Assembly: GCA_963648895.1 (NCBI GenBank) | Contig: CAVJGK010000006.1 | Coordinates: forward strand, 1-27,836 | Origin: UBA3210 sp963648895 | GTDB lineage: Bacteria > Bacillota_I > Bacilli_A > RFN20 > CAG-449 | DNA length: 27,836 bases | Direction of reading: 5' to 3' | Notes under the pieces: generated by a model | The model's input: only the letters and a program-made list of their open reading frames with translations | Database searches by the model: none | Told to the model about the DNA's origin: nothing | Translations under genes and position numbers: made by a program | Shown here: in pieces, positions 1-7,229 of the stretch | Layout of the letters: every line of letters begins with the position of its first letter | How positions within the stretch are numbered: the first letter of the stretch is position 1

Positions 1-333
1 TCGTTTATCAATAGTGATTGTAGATGAAGTTTTTCTAGTAAAAGATTTAACTTCTGAAGTATAGACATTATTGCCTGTAATTAATGATTTTGACTTTTTA
101 GCGAATACGACAGGAACATTGCCAAGAACTTGGGCAACTCCAATAGCATAAGCGATACCGGAAGTTTCAATAGTGATAACTTTGTCAATATCTTTAAAGT
201 TAGATGCAATTTCTTTGCAAATGTTATTTAACAAAGCAACATCGATTTGATGATTGATAAATGAATCAATTTTTAAAATTTCATTATCAATAACAATTCC
301 ATCAGTTAAAATCTTTTCTTCTAATTCTTTCAT
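1..333 (-). CDS. xpt: Xanthine phosphoribosyltransferase, 5' part (C-terminus outside window)
   Basis: Purine salvage enzyme that joins xanthine to PRPP to give XMP in the cytosol. Reading the minus strand from the ATG at 333, the first 111 codons are open to the window edge. They carry the characteristic N-terminal block of Bacillus Xpt: a start like MKELEEKIL, then the DGIVIDNEILKIDSFINHQ segment, an ITIETSGIA segment and a PVVFAKKSKSL segment that precedes the phosphoribosyltransferase core. The PRPP-binding loop lies beyond base 1 and cannot be checked. A GGGGG stretch just upstream of the ATG (about 341-345) can serve as ribosome binding site. The gene diverges from exonuclease III with about 170 bases between them. 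I saw no purine riboswitch in that gap, although many xpt genes have one. Confidence 0.9.
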   Translation of the reverse strand, partial: MKELEEKILTDGIVIDNEILKIDSFINHQIDVALLNNICKEIASNFKDIDKVITIETSGIAYAIGVAQVLGNVPVVFAKKSKSLITGNNVYTSEVKSFTRKTSSTITIDKR

Positions 334-463
334 TTTTTTACCCCCATACAAAAGAACACATTTATTTATAGGATAACACTTATTTTTTATTTTTCCATTA
401 TTATTTTAAAAATATTAAAAATTAAAATTAATAAAAAAATATGGCACTTTTAACGAAAAAACT

Positions 464-475
464 CTACAATTGTAG
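464..475. promoter_or_regulatory. 12-bp perfect palindrome in the xpt/xth divergent gap
   Basis: CTACAATTGTAG is a perfect palindrome about 27 bases upstream of the exonuclease III start. It contains TACAAT, which could be a -10 box for xth, although no convincing -35 box lies 17 bases upstream. Its core TACANNTGTA has the shape of CopY/BlaI-type operators. With a single copy in view it may be chance in AT-rich DNA. The rest of the gap 334-501 is A/T tracts without recognisable structure. Confidence 0.3.
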
Positions 476-501
476 CATAAAAAATGAATGGAGAAGACGA
501 T

Positions 502-1248
502 ATGAAAATAGTTTCTTTTAATGTAAATGGCTTAAGAGCAATCTTAAAAAAGGATTTTATTAATGACTTTAATTTATTAAATGCCGACATCTTTTCTTTG
601 AATGAAACTAAATTATCAGATGATAGTAAACCTTTTAATCCTGAAGGATATTTTATCTATTCTACTTATTCAAAAGTGAAAAAAGGTTATTCTGGCGTAA
701 TGGTATTTACTAAAAAAGAACCTATTAGTGTTCATTATGGATTGGAAGATAATAAATACGATGAAGAAGGAAGAGTTATCACCTTAGAATTTGATAATTT
801 TTATTATGTAGCTAGTTATGTACCAAATGCTGGAGATGAACTTGTTAGATTAGATTTTAGAATGCAATATGAAAAAGATTTATTAAAATATTTTGCTTCT
901 TTGAATAAACCTGTTATCTATGCTGGAGATTTAAATGTTGCACATAAGGAGATTGACTTAAAAAATCCTAAACCTAATATGGGAAGAGCAGGTTTTACTT
1001 TAGAAGAAAGACAAGCTTTTTCGACTTTATTAGATAATGGTTATATTGATACTTTTAGATATTTATATCCAGAAAAGATCCAATATTCTTGGTGGAGTTA
1101 TAAATTCCATGCTAGAGAAAACAATGCAGGATGGAGAATTGATTATTTTATCATTTCAAAATCTTTACTTCCATATCTAAAAGATATGATTATCCATAAT
1201 GAAATATATGGTAGTGACCATTGTCCAATTGAACTTGAGATTTTTTAA
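502..1248 (+). CDS. xth: Exodeoxyribonuclease III / AP endonuclease
   Basis: Base-excision-repair nuclease of the exonuclease III (EEP) family: cuts 5' to abasic sites and removes 3' blocking groups, Mg-dependent, cytosolic. Visible motifs, numbered from this start: KIVSFNVNGLRA at the N-terminus, the LNETKL glutamate at about residue 34 (metal ligand), the YAGDLNVAH segment near 140 with catalytic Asp and Asn, WWSY near 195 and the C-terminal GSDHCPIELE with the Asp-His pair. An in-frame ATG at 484 exists, but the ATG at 502 is preferred: GGAGAAG (490-496) sits five bases before it, and the protein then begins MKIVSFNVNG exactly as homologues do. Its 248 residues are normal for the family. 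It is a single gene, diverging from xpt. Confidence 0.93.
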   Translation: MKIVSFNVNGLRAILKKDFINDFNLLNADIFSLNETKLSDDSKPFNPEGYFIYSTYSKVKKGYSGVMVFTKKEPISVHYGLEDNKYDEEGRVITLEFDNFYYVASYVPNAGDELVRLDFRMQYEKDLLKYFASLNKPVIYAGDLNVAHKEIDLKNPKPNMGRAGFTLEERQAFSTLLDNGYIDTFRYLYPEKIQYSWWSYKFHARENNAGWRIDYFIISKSLLPYLKDMIIHNEIYGSDHCPIELEIF

Positions 1249-1266
1249 AAAAATTAAAAAAATCAC

Positions 1267-1295
1267 TTACACGAAAAAAATCAATTTTGTATAAT
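1267..1295 (+). promoter_or_regulatory. Promoter of the MATE exporter transcript
   Basis: TTACAC (1267-1272) and TATAAT (1290-1295) are separated by 17 bases. This predicts a transcript start near 1302-1303, so the structured leader begins almost at the 5' end of the RNA. Confidence 0.75.
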
Positions 1296-1302
1296 AACCA
1301 CC

Positions 1303-1371
1303 GTGGCGTTAAATGTCCTTAACTCATAAGCCTGACGAGTTAAGAATATTTGACGTTTTTATTATGGAGGC
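1303..1371 (+). promoter_or_regulatory. Structured leader, candidate guanidine-IV (mepA-type) riboswitch
   Basis: The roughly 75-base leader folds into a compact hairpin. CTTAACTC (1318-1325) pairs perfectly with GAGTTAAG (1337-1344) around the loop ATAAGCCTGAC (1326-1336). AAATGTC (1311-1317) can pair with GACGTTT (1352-1358), which is followed by a T-run. The loop GCC (1330-1332) can pair either with GGC near the 5' end (1305-1307) or, as GCCT, with AGGC (1368-1371) in the ribosome binding region. This gives two mutually exclusive states. Position directly before a MepA-like MATE gene, size and the GCCTGAC loop fit the guanidine-IV class (mepA motif) as I recall it. The class assignment is from memory; the pairing is directly visible. 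Confidence 0.55.
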
Positions 1372-1377
1372 GTATCT

Positions 1378-2805
1378 ATGAATGATTATTTATTAAAAGA
1401 AAAAACAAGTAAATTACTCTTAAAATTTGCTATTCCTTGTATATTATCATTATTAATTAGTGCATTATATAACATTGTTGATCAAATTTTTATTGGTAAT
1501 TCTTCTGAAGGGGCTTTAGGAAATACTGCAACAACTATCGTATTCCCTTTAACATGTATTGCATTAGCATTTGGCTTAATGCTTGGAGATGGAGCGGCTA
1601 GCTACATGTCTTTATGCTTAGGAAGAAAAGATGATAAAAAAGTAAGCAATATCGTTGGTAGCGTAATTACAGTAAGCGTTATTATTTCAGCTTTATTTTT
1701 AATTATTTGTTTCCCATTATTAAGCAATATTTTATCTTTCTTTGGAGCTAAAACTCCTGAATCATTAGAAAAATCATATCAATATGGTTTTGTTATTTTA
1801 ATTGGTTTCCCATTTTATATTATTATGAGTGCTTTAAACTCAATCATTAGAGCGGATGGTTCACCAAAAACTGCAATGATTTCCATGGTTAGTGGTGCAG
1901 TTATTAATATCGTATTAGATGCAATATTTATTCTTGCATTAAATATGGGTGTTTTTGGTGCCGCACTTGCGACAATCATTGGTCAAATTGTTTCATTCCT
2001 TATTTCTATTTATTATGTTATTTTTAAAGCAAAAACTTTCAAATTAACTTTATCAAGTTTAAAAATTGATCTTAATTGTTTATTAAATTCATTAAAACTT
2101 GGTATATCTTCATTCTTAACTCAAATTTCTATTGTTATTATTTCCGTTACAAGTATGAATATGCTCGCGATTTATGGAGCACAATCTAAATACGGAATTA
2201 ACGATACACAAGCTATTATTGGTGTTGTAATGAAAGTATTTACTATTGTTGTTAATATCGCAGTTGGTATTGCTGCAGGTGCTCAACCTATTGTTGGATT
2301 TAACTATGGGGCAGGACAAGTAAAAAGAGTTAAAGAATTATTAAGACATGTTTTAGTTTCAACAGTTGTTGTTGGAGTTATCGCAACTATCTTATTCCAA
2401 AGCATCCCATCACAAATTATTTCAATCTTTGGATCAAATTCTGCAAATCCAGAAAACTATCTAGAATTTGGTACTTTAGCTATTAGAATTTATTTAGGTG
2501 CGATTATCTTTACTTTATTCCAAAAAGTAACAAGTATCTTCCTTCAAGCAATTGATTGCCCAATTAAATCAACATTATTAAGTTTAATTAGAGATGTTCT
2601 TGCCATGGTTACATTTACTACTCTTCTTCCATTAGGAATGGGATTAATGGGTATATTATGGGCTGCACCTATTTCAGATTGCTTTGGTTTAGCTTTCAGC
2701 GTTATATTCTTAATTATTGAAATTAGAAAACTTAACAAAATGAATGATTCTAAGTCTGAAGATATCTATGGACCAGATAGCGAACTTTCAAAAGAAAATA
2801 ATTAA
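1378..2805 (+). CDS. MATE-family multidrug/guanidine efflux transporter (MepA-like)
   Basis: Integral membrane exporter of the MATE family, cation-coupled, expelling cationic drugs or small guanidinium compounds. The 475 residues form about 12 hydrophobic segments in two similar halves. The N-terminal block with FAIPCILSLLISALYNIVDQ followed by IFIGN is typical of the MepA branch, as are the segments ALNSIIRADGSPK (about residues 152-164) and QPIVGFNYGAGQ (about 304-315). GGAGG (1366-1370) lies seven bases before the ATG. The C-terminus is a short charged cytosolic tail. The gene is monocistronic between its own promoter and a terminator. If the leader is a guanidine riboswitch, the substrate would be guanidine or a derivative; this is inferred from the leader, not from the protein. 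Confidence 0.9.
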   Translation: MNDYLLKEKTSKLLLKFAIPCILSLLISALYNIVDQIFIGNSSEGALGNTATTIVFPLTCIALAFGLMLGDGAASYMSLCLGRKDDKKVSNIVGSVITVSVIISALFLIICFPLLSNILSFFGAKTPESLEKSYQYGFVILIGFPFYIIMSALNSIIRADGSPKTAMISMVSGAVINIVLDAIFILALNMGVFGAALATIIGQIVSFLISIYYVIFKAKTFKLTLSSLKIDLNCLLNSLKLGISSFLTQISIVIISVTSMNMLAIYGAQSKYGINDTQAIIGVVMKVFTIVVNIAVGIAAGAQPIVGFNYGAGQVKRVKELLRHVLVSTVVVGVIATILFQSIPSQIISIFGSNSANPENYLEFGTLAIRIYLGAIIFTLFQKVTSIFLQAIDCPIKSTLLSLIRDVLAMVTFTTLLPLGMGLMGILWAAPISDCFGLAFSVIFLIIEIRKLNKMNDSKSEDIYGPDSELSKENN

Positions 2806-2813
2806 TAAACAAA

Positions 2814-2858
2814 AAAGAGGTTAAGAAGTAAATTTGCTTCAAAACCTCTTTTATTTTT
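2814..2858. terminator. Bidirectional terminator between MATE gene and tRNA-Arg
   Basis: AAAGAGGTT (2814-2822) pairs with AACCTCTTT (2843-2851), with an inner GAAG/CTTC stem, and is followed by T-rich sequence. Read on the minus strand it also ends in a T-run, so it can terminate the tRNA transcript too. Confidence 0.85.
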
Positions 2859-2861
2859 AAA

Positions 2862-2938
<77 letters not shown>

Positions 2939-2995
2939 AGTGCATATATAATAACATAATTTTAAAGATTATGTTAGTTTATTCTAATTATTATA

Positions 2996-3024
2996 TTGAC
3001 TACATTTTTTTAAAAGTGTAATAT
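2996..3024 (+). promoter_or_regulatory. Promoter before the membrane-protein gene at 3141
   Basis: TTGACT (2996-3001) and TAATAT (3019-3024) with a 17-base spacer. The predicted start near 3031 leaves room for a small upstream ORF. Confidence 0.6.
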
Positions 3025-3051
3025 TTAACGAAAGAAATGTGGTGACAATAT

Positions 3052-3144
3052 ATGTTTTTTAGTTCATTAGTTTTAACTATATCTACATATATTAAAGGAA
3101 TTATAATATCAAAAATGGTATTCAGGGGTGATTTATTAATATGA
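3052..3144 (+). CDS. Possible 30-residue upstream peptide
   Basis: A short ORF from the ATG at 3052 to a TGA at 3142-3144 that overlaps the start of the next gene as ATGA. GGTGA (3041-3045) lies six bases before the ATG, and the promoter at 2996-3024 would place this ATG about 20 bases into the transcript. The peptide is hydrophobic in its first half (starts MFFSSLVLTIS) and basic in the middle. It could be a small membrane peptide or a leader that couples translation to the following gene. It would be the only gene in the window using a TGA stop, which argues some caution. No homology is recognised. Confidence 0.35.
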   Translation: MFFSSLVLTISTYIKGIIISKMVFRGDLLI

Positions 3145-3644
3145 GTAAGTTGGTTAAAAAATGTTCTAAATATGTTAATTATGAGAATTTAAATTGTATT
3201 ACAAGTTTTAAAGAGAGAATTTTGCTTGATGCTTTTTATTTAACGGCAATTCCTATTTCTTCTTTTGTTACTATATGTATGACAACTATTGTTGGTTATT
3301 ATATTAATAATTCTTTTGTTTTTATTTTGTTGTTTTTCAATTTATTATTTCATGGATCTTTTATTTATTTTCAAAAAGATTTTATAAAATTAGATAGAAA
3401 ATATAATGTATTTTATAATGATTTACTATCAACTTTTTATTTTTTATACTTTATGCTTAATTCAATTATTTGCACTTATTTACCAATTATTCCATCTATT
3501 GACCGCCATTATTGTTTCTATGCATTTTTAATTGTATTTGCAGTCGGTATAATTATTTTTATGCCACGAGTAATTATTCCACTTTTTATCTATGATCCTA
3601 AAAAATTCAAAAATTATCGTTCAAATGGGGATAACAATTTATAA
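3141..3644 (+). CDS. Unrecognised four-helix membrane protein
   Basis: 167 residues that I cannot assign to a family. About 30 N-terminal polar residues (SKLVKKCSKYVNYENLNCI) precede roughly four hydrophobic segments, near residues 32-53, 56-76, 95-115 and 125-150, and a short charged tail ending SNGDNNL. The predicted topology puts both ends in the cytosol. The start is supported by AGGGGTGAT about eight bases upstream. The gene overlaps the end of the possible 30-residue ORF by four bases, suggesting translational coupling. No catalytic motif is seen. It is followed by the separate promoter of the degV-like gene. Confidence 0.75.
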   Translation: MSKLVKKCSKYVNYENLNCITSFKERILLDAFYLTAIPISSFVTICMTTIVGYYINNSFVFILLFFNLLFHGSFIYFQKDFIKLDRKYNVFYNDLLSTFYFLYFMLNSIICTYLPIIPSIDRHYCFYAFLIVFAVGIIIFMPRVIIPLFIYDPKKFKNYRSNGDNNL

Positions 3645-3650
3645 ATGTAA

Positions 3651-3678
3651 TTGCTTTCATTGATAATTTTGTTATAAT
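3651..3678 (+). promoter_or_regulatory. Promoter of the degV-like gene
   Basis: TTGCTT (3651-3656) and TATAAT (3673-3678) with a 16-base spacer, and AGAGG (3687-3691) before the ATG at 3701. Confidence 0.65.
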
Positions 3679-3700
3679 TAGTAAATAGAGGTAGAAAATT

Positions 3701-4591
3701 ATGAAACAATTTCAAGTATTAACTGATTCAACTGCAGATGTTGAAAAGAAATATCGTGACAAATACGATTTAGATTACATGAAGATGATTTTTACTATTG
3801 ATGGTAAAGATTATGATGCTGATTTGGAATGGAAAGAAATTTCCCCAGCTAAATATTATGAAATGATGAGAAATGGTAAAAGATCTGTTACTGGTCAAAT
3901 TCAACCTTCTGAAGTAGAAGAAAAATTTAAAAAATATTTAGAATTGGGATTAGATATTTTATATATTTCATGTTCTAGTAGATTATCAGGTTCTTATAAT
4001 TATGCAGAAGTATATGCAAAAGAATTATTAGAAAAATATCCTGGTAGAAGAATTGTTTGCTTTGATTCTTTAAGAAGTAATTATGCAGAAGGATTAATCG
4101 CGATTGATGCCGCTAAATACGCACTTGAAGGTAAATCATTAGATGAAACACTCGCACAATTAACAAAAGATCGTTTATCTTATCAAGTTTATGCAACTGC
4201 TGGTTCTCTTGCTTGGTTAAAAAAAGCAGGTAGAGTTAAAGCTTCTGCAGCATTCTTTGGTAACTTAATTGGTATTAAACCTATTATTGTTTCTGATGCA
4301 AAAGGTAATAACTATGCATTTAAGAAAGTTAAAGGTAGAAAAGCTTCATTAGATGAATTTGTTAATATCATCGTTGAAAGAATGACAAATCCAGAACAAG
4401 GTTTATTATGCATTGAACATGCAGATTGTTATGAAGATGCAAAATATATCGCAACTGAAGTTTCTAAAAAAATCAATATTAAAGAAATTAACATTTCTGA
4501 TTTAGGTCCAATTATTGGAGCGACAACTGGTCCAGATACCATTACAATCAATTTCTTTGGACAAGAAGTTACTATCGCAGATGGACAGTAA
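3701..4591 (+). CDS. DegV/FakB-family fatty-acid-binding protein
   Basis: DegV-family proteins bind one fatty acid and, as FakB, present it to the kinase FakA so that exogenous fatty acids can enter phospholipid synthesis. The 296 residues match family length. Visible motifs: TDSTAD at residues 8-13 (the conserved Ser/Thr that holds the carboxylate), the SSRLSGSYN segment near residues 96-104, and the C-terminal GPIIGATTGP segment, the family's glycine-rich loop in a slightly divergent form. No fakA is in the window, so the partner would have to be elsewhere. The gene has its own promoter and terminator. Family assignment is firm; the FakB role is inferred. Confidence 0.9.
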   Translation: MKQFQVLTDSTADVEKKYRDKYDLDYMKMIFTIDGKDYDADLEWKEISPAKYYEMMRNGKRSVTGQIQPSEVEEKFKKYLELGLDILYISCSSRLSGSYNYAEVYAKELLEKYPGRRIVCFDSLRSNYAEGLIAIDAAKYALEGKSLDETLAQLTKDRLSYQVYATAGSLAWLKKAGRVKASAAFFGNLIGIKPIIVSDAKGNNYAFKKVKGRKASLDEFVNIIVERMTNPEQGLLCIEHADCYEDAKYIATEVSKKINIKEINISDLGPIIGATTGPDTITINFFGQEVTIADGQ

Positions 4592-4621
4592 TTAAAATTA
4601 GTAAAATTTTAAAGAAATTCG

Positions 4622-4657
4622 AACCACTTTTATCTATAATATAGAAGTGGTTTTTTT
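4622..4657 (+). terminator. Terminator after the degV-like gene
   Basis: AACCACTT (4622-4629) pairs with AAGTGGTT (4645-4652), with an inner CTAT/ATAG stem and a run of seven T. A TATAAT at 4635-4640 lies inside the hairpin and might serve the downstream ABC gene, but it has no good -35 box. Confidence 0.85.
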
Positions 4658-4681
4658 GTAAATAATAATAGGAGGTAGGTT

Positions 4682-6415
4682 ATGTTAAAGAGATTTATAA
4701 GTTATTATAAGCCTTACAAAGGAATGTTTTTCCTTGATATGTTGGCAAGTTTTCTTATTTCTTTAATTGGTTTATTATATCCAATTATCACCAATCAAGT
4801 AGTTAAAACATATGTTCCTAATAATGACACTAATATGATTTTAATCTTAGGATTTTGTTTATTAGGATGTTATGTTATTAGAATGTTTTTAAAATTCTTT
4901 GTTCAATATTATGGCCATATGATCGGTACTCATATGCAAGCGGATATGCGTAGAGAAATGTTTATTAAACTTCAAAGATTACCTTTTTCTTATTATGATG
5001 AACATGAAACAGGTAAGATTATGTCAAGAATGACTAATGATTTACAACAAGTTAGTGAACTTGCTCACCATGGACCAGAAAATTTCTTCATCTGTGGAAT
5101 TACAATTATTCTAGCTTTTGCTTATTTATTAACTATCGATTATCGTTTTGCTTTATGGATTTTAGTCGCGATTCCTTTATTATTCTTTGTTTCTTTATTC
5201 TTCAGAAAAAGATTAAACAAAGCTCAAATGGAAAATAGAAAGGCACTCGCCGACATTAATGCAAGATTAGAATCATCAATTACTGGTATTAGAGTTACTA
5301 AAGCATTTACTAATGATGAAAAAGAATTAGAAAAATTTGAAGTATCTAATGCTGATTTTGTTAAATCTAAAGCTAAAACTTATAAAGCGATGGGACAATT
5401 TGGTTCTTCTACTGCTTTTTTAACCGATTTATTCAATTTCATTATTATTGTTGCAGGTGGGTTATTAGTCGCGCCAAGTAAAGATACGGCAAGTTATGTT
5501 ACTTTCGTAGTATCTGTTTCAATGTTTATTACACCTTTAACAACATTAATTAACTTTGTTGAACAATATGAAGAAGGTGTAACTGGCTTCCAAAGATTTG
5601 TTGAAATCATTGATGAAGAGGAAGAAAAAGTTGATTCGGATGCTAAAGATGTTGGTAAATTAGAAGGTGATATTAAATTTGATCATGTCACATTCAATTA
5701 TATTGAAAAACATCATCCTGGCAATGTATTGGATGATATTTCTTTTGAAATACCAAAGGGTAAAACTATTGCCTTAGTTGGTGCTTCTGGAGGAGGAAAA
5801 ACAACTATTTGTCATTTGATTCCTAATTTCTATCATGCTACAAGTGGGCATGTATGTATTGATGGAATCGATGTTAATAAGATGAGCTTCCAATCTTTAA
5901 GAAGAAATATTGGTATAGTTCAACAAGATGTATTTTTATTCAATGGTAGCGTTCTTGACAATATTAGATATGGTAATTATGAAGCTAGTGAAGAAGATGT
6001 AATTAAAGCAAGCAAGATGGCTAATATCCATGATTATATTATGAGTTTAGAAGATGGATATAATACAATGGTTGGAGAAAGAGGAGTTAAACTTTCTGGT
6101 GGCCAAAAACAAAGAATTTCGATCGCTCGTGTATTTTTAAAAAATCCATCAATTTTAATTCTTGATGAAGCTACTTCAGCACTTGATAATGTAACAGAAG
6201 CCTTAATTCAAAAATCTTTAAATGATTTAGCTAAGGGAAGAACTACTATTGTAGTCGCTCATCGATTATCAACTATTAGAAATGCTGATTTAATCTATGT
6301 AATTGAAAAAGGTAAGATTATTGAACAAGGTAAGCATGAAGAATTAATCTTAAAAAATGGTGAATATGCTTCTTTATATAAAGGTATCGAAGAAAACCAA
6401 ACATTTAATCAATAA
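4682..6415 (+). CDS. ABC exporter half-transporter (MsbA/BmrA type)
   Basis: ATP-driven exporter with a membrane domain fused to its ATPase; it would act as a homodimer in the cytoplasmic membrane on lipids, drugs or peptides. Residues 1-310 hold about six membrane helices, including the coupling region around FSYYDEHETGKIMSRMTNDL. The nucleotide-binding domain follows, with Walker A GASGGGKTT near 367, Q-loop QQDVFLF near 421, signature LSGGQKQR near 470, Walker B ILILDEATSAL near 491 and the switch histidine in VAHR near 526. All catalytic residues are present and the 577 residues are typical. GGAGG (4671-4675) precedes the ATG. No partner gene adjoins, which supports a homodimer. Its substrate cannot be told. 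The promoter is unclear because a terminator lies immediately upstream. Confidence 0.93.
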   Translation: MLKRFISYYKPYKGMFFLDMLASFLISLIGLLYPIITNQVVKTYVPNNDTNMILILGFCLLGCYVIRMFLKFFVQYYGHMIGTHMQADMRREMFIKLQRLPFSYYDEHETGKIMSRMTNDLQQVSELAHHGPENFFICGITIILAFAYLLTIDYRFALWILVAIPLLFFVSLFFRKRLNKAQMENRKALADINARLESSITGIRVTKAFTNDEKELEKFEVSNADFVKSKAKTYKAMGQFGSSTAFLTDLFNFIIIVAGGLLVAPSKDTASYVTFVVSVSMFITPLTTLINFVEQYEEGVTGFQRFVEIIDEEEEKVDSDAKDVGKLEGDIKFDHVTFNYIEKHHPGNVLDDISFEIPKGKTIALVGASGGGKTTICHLIPNFYHATSGHVCIDGIDVNKMSFQSLRRNIGIVQQDVFLFNGSVLDNIRYGNYEASEEDVIKASKMANIHDYIMSLEDGYNTMVGERGVKLSGGQKQRISIARVFLKNPSILILDEATSALDNVTEALIQKSLNDLAKGRTTIVVAHRLSTIRNADLIYVIEKGKIIEQGKHEELILKNGEYASLYKGIEENQTFNQ

Positions 6416-6418
6416 CTA

Positions 6419-6448
6419 AAAATCCTACGGAATTTTCCGTAGGATTTT
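6419..6448. terminator. Bidirectional terminator between convergent genes
   Basis: AAAATCCTACGGAA (6419-6432) is a perfect inverted repeat of TTCCGTAGGATTTT (6435-6448). It sits exactly between the ABC exporter stop and the stop codon of the minus-strand regulator gene. Confidence 0.9.
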
Positions 6449-7063
6449 CTATTGAACTTTTTTCTTTCTTAATCCATACCATAAGACGGCAAGAACTTCT
6501 AAAGCGCAAGCAATAAACCATATAGTCCAATGATAATCGACATTAAATACTAATAATAAGCAAACGATTAATAATGATGTTGACCATATTAATCCTGAAA
6601 CAATAAAGAAGCGATGCCATCTAATATTGTCCCATATTTTATCAAATATTAACGCAATAGTGAATGAAACAGGAATTGGCCAAATAAAGAATATCCAAGT
6701 CCAAGATGACCAATCATTAGCAGTGTTTCTTTCAACAATTGTTACTATCGCAAAAGTAATAATAAATACTAACCAAGCAAGGGCGATTGATAATAATGTA
6801 ATTAAGATTCTATTTTTTAAGAAGGAAACTTTTTTGATGACCTTTTTTTCACCGATCAAATCATTAACAGTGATTTGATATAAATCGGCAAGTTGAGCAA
6901 GAATAAAAATATCTGGTACGCCTTCTCCTCTTTCCCATTTAGAGACTGCTTTATCAGAGTAATTTAAAATCTCGGCTAACTTGATTTGAGTTAGTCCGGC
7001 TTGTTTTCGATAATATGTCAAGTTTGAAGCAATCGTTGCTTTTAATTTTTCTTCTTTTTCCAT
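6449..7063 (-). CDS. XRE-family transcriptional regulator with C-terminal membrane domain
   Basis: Residues 10-65 form a Cro/C1-type helix-turn-helix (LTQIKLAEILNYSDKAVSKW with ERGEGVPD following), the usual AVSKWE recognition helix. Residues 80-200 hold four hydrophobic segments with several Trp residues, so the protein is probably a membrane-tethered regulator of 204 residues that senses an envelope signal. There is no Shine-Dalgarno sequence before the ATG at 7063, and the promoter spacing suggests that transcription begins on the A of that ATG (leaderless mRNA). The gene diverges from cysK and converges with the ABC exporter, separated from the latter only by a terminator. It may act on its own promoter through the alternating half-sites at 7116-7140. 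Its target is unknown. Confidence 0.85.
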   Translation of the reverse strand: MEKEEKLKATIASNLTYYRKQAGLTQIKLAEILNYSDKAVSKWERGEGVPDIFILAQLADLYQITVNDLIGEKKVIKKVSFLKNRILITLLSIALAWLVFIITFAIVTIVERNTANDWSSWTWIFFIWPIPVSFTIALIFDKIWDNIRWHRFFIVSGLIWSTSLLIVCLLLVFNVDYHWTIWFIACALEVLAVLWYGLRKKKVQ

Positions 7064-7069
7064 ATGTAC

Positions 7070-7098
7070 ATTTTATCGATATAAATAGCGTTAGTCAA
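7070..7098 (-). promoter_or_regulatory. Promoter of the XRE gene, leaderless spacing
   Basis: On the minus strand TTGACT (7098-7093) and TAAAAT (7075-7070) have a 17-base spacer. Only six bases separate the -10 box from the ATG, so the expected +1 is the start codon itself. Confidence 0.65.
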
Positions 7099-7115
7099 GG
7101 CAAAAAAATGCATAT

Positions 7116-7140
7116 TCTACTCTCGGTAGATAGATTCTAC
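7116..7140. promoter_or_regulatory. Alternating TCTAC/GTAGA half-sites, candidate operator
   Basis: TCTAC (7116-7120), GTAGA (7126-7130) and TCTAC (7136-7140) follow each other with exactly five bases between them, so successive half-sites are one helical turn apart. The array lies between the XRE promoter and the cysK promoter. XRE proteins often bind such repeats and autoregulate; that link is inference. Confidence 0.45.
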
Positions 7141-7161
7141 TAATAAATTTTGAAAAAACTA

Positions 7162-7190
7162 TTGCATTTATTTATCTATACTCCTATAAT
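7162..7190 (+). promoter_or_regulatory. cysK promoter
   Basis: TTGCAT (7162-7167) and TATAAT (7185-7190) with a 17-base spacer, predicting +1 near 7197. Confidence 0.75.
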
Positions 7191-7208
7191 CCTAGTTAAA
7201 TAGTAGGA
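7190..7208. promoter_or_regulatory. Inverted repeat at the cysK transcription start
   Basis: TCCTA (7190-7194) and TAGGA (7204-7208) are inverted around nine bases and cover the predicted +1. This is a repressor-like position. An Rrf2-family cysteine regulator such as CymR would be the expected occupant of a cysK promoter, but I cannot verify the consensus. Confidence 0.5.
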
Positions 7209-7229
7209 ATACTATTAAAGGAGATTTTT

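Noticed and set aside
334..501. Purine riboswitch before xpt
   Set aside because: The minus-strand leader is A/T tracts without the paired P2/P3 stems or the conserved junction bases of the class.
2116..2319. Minus-strand open frame inside the MATE gene
   Set aside because: Low-complexity Asn/Thr/Ser translation, no ribosome site, lies wholly within a well-supported gene.
7064..7229. T-box or SAM riboswitch before cysK
   Set aside because: The predicted transcript leader is only about 33 bases, too short for either class.
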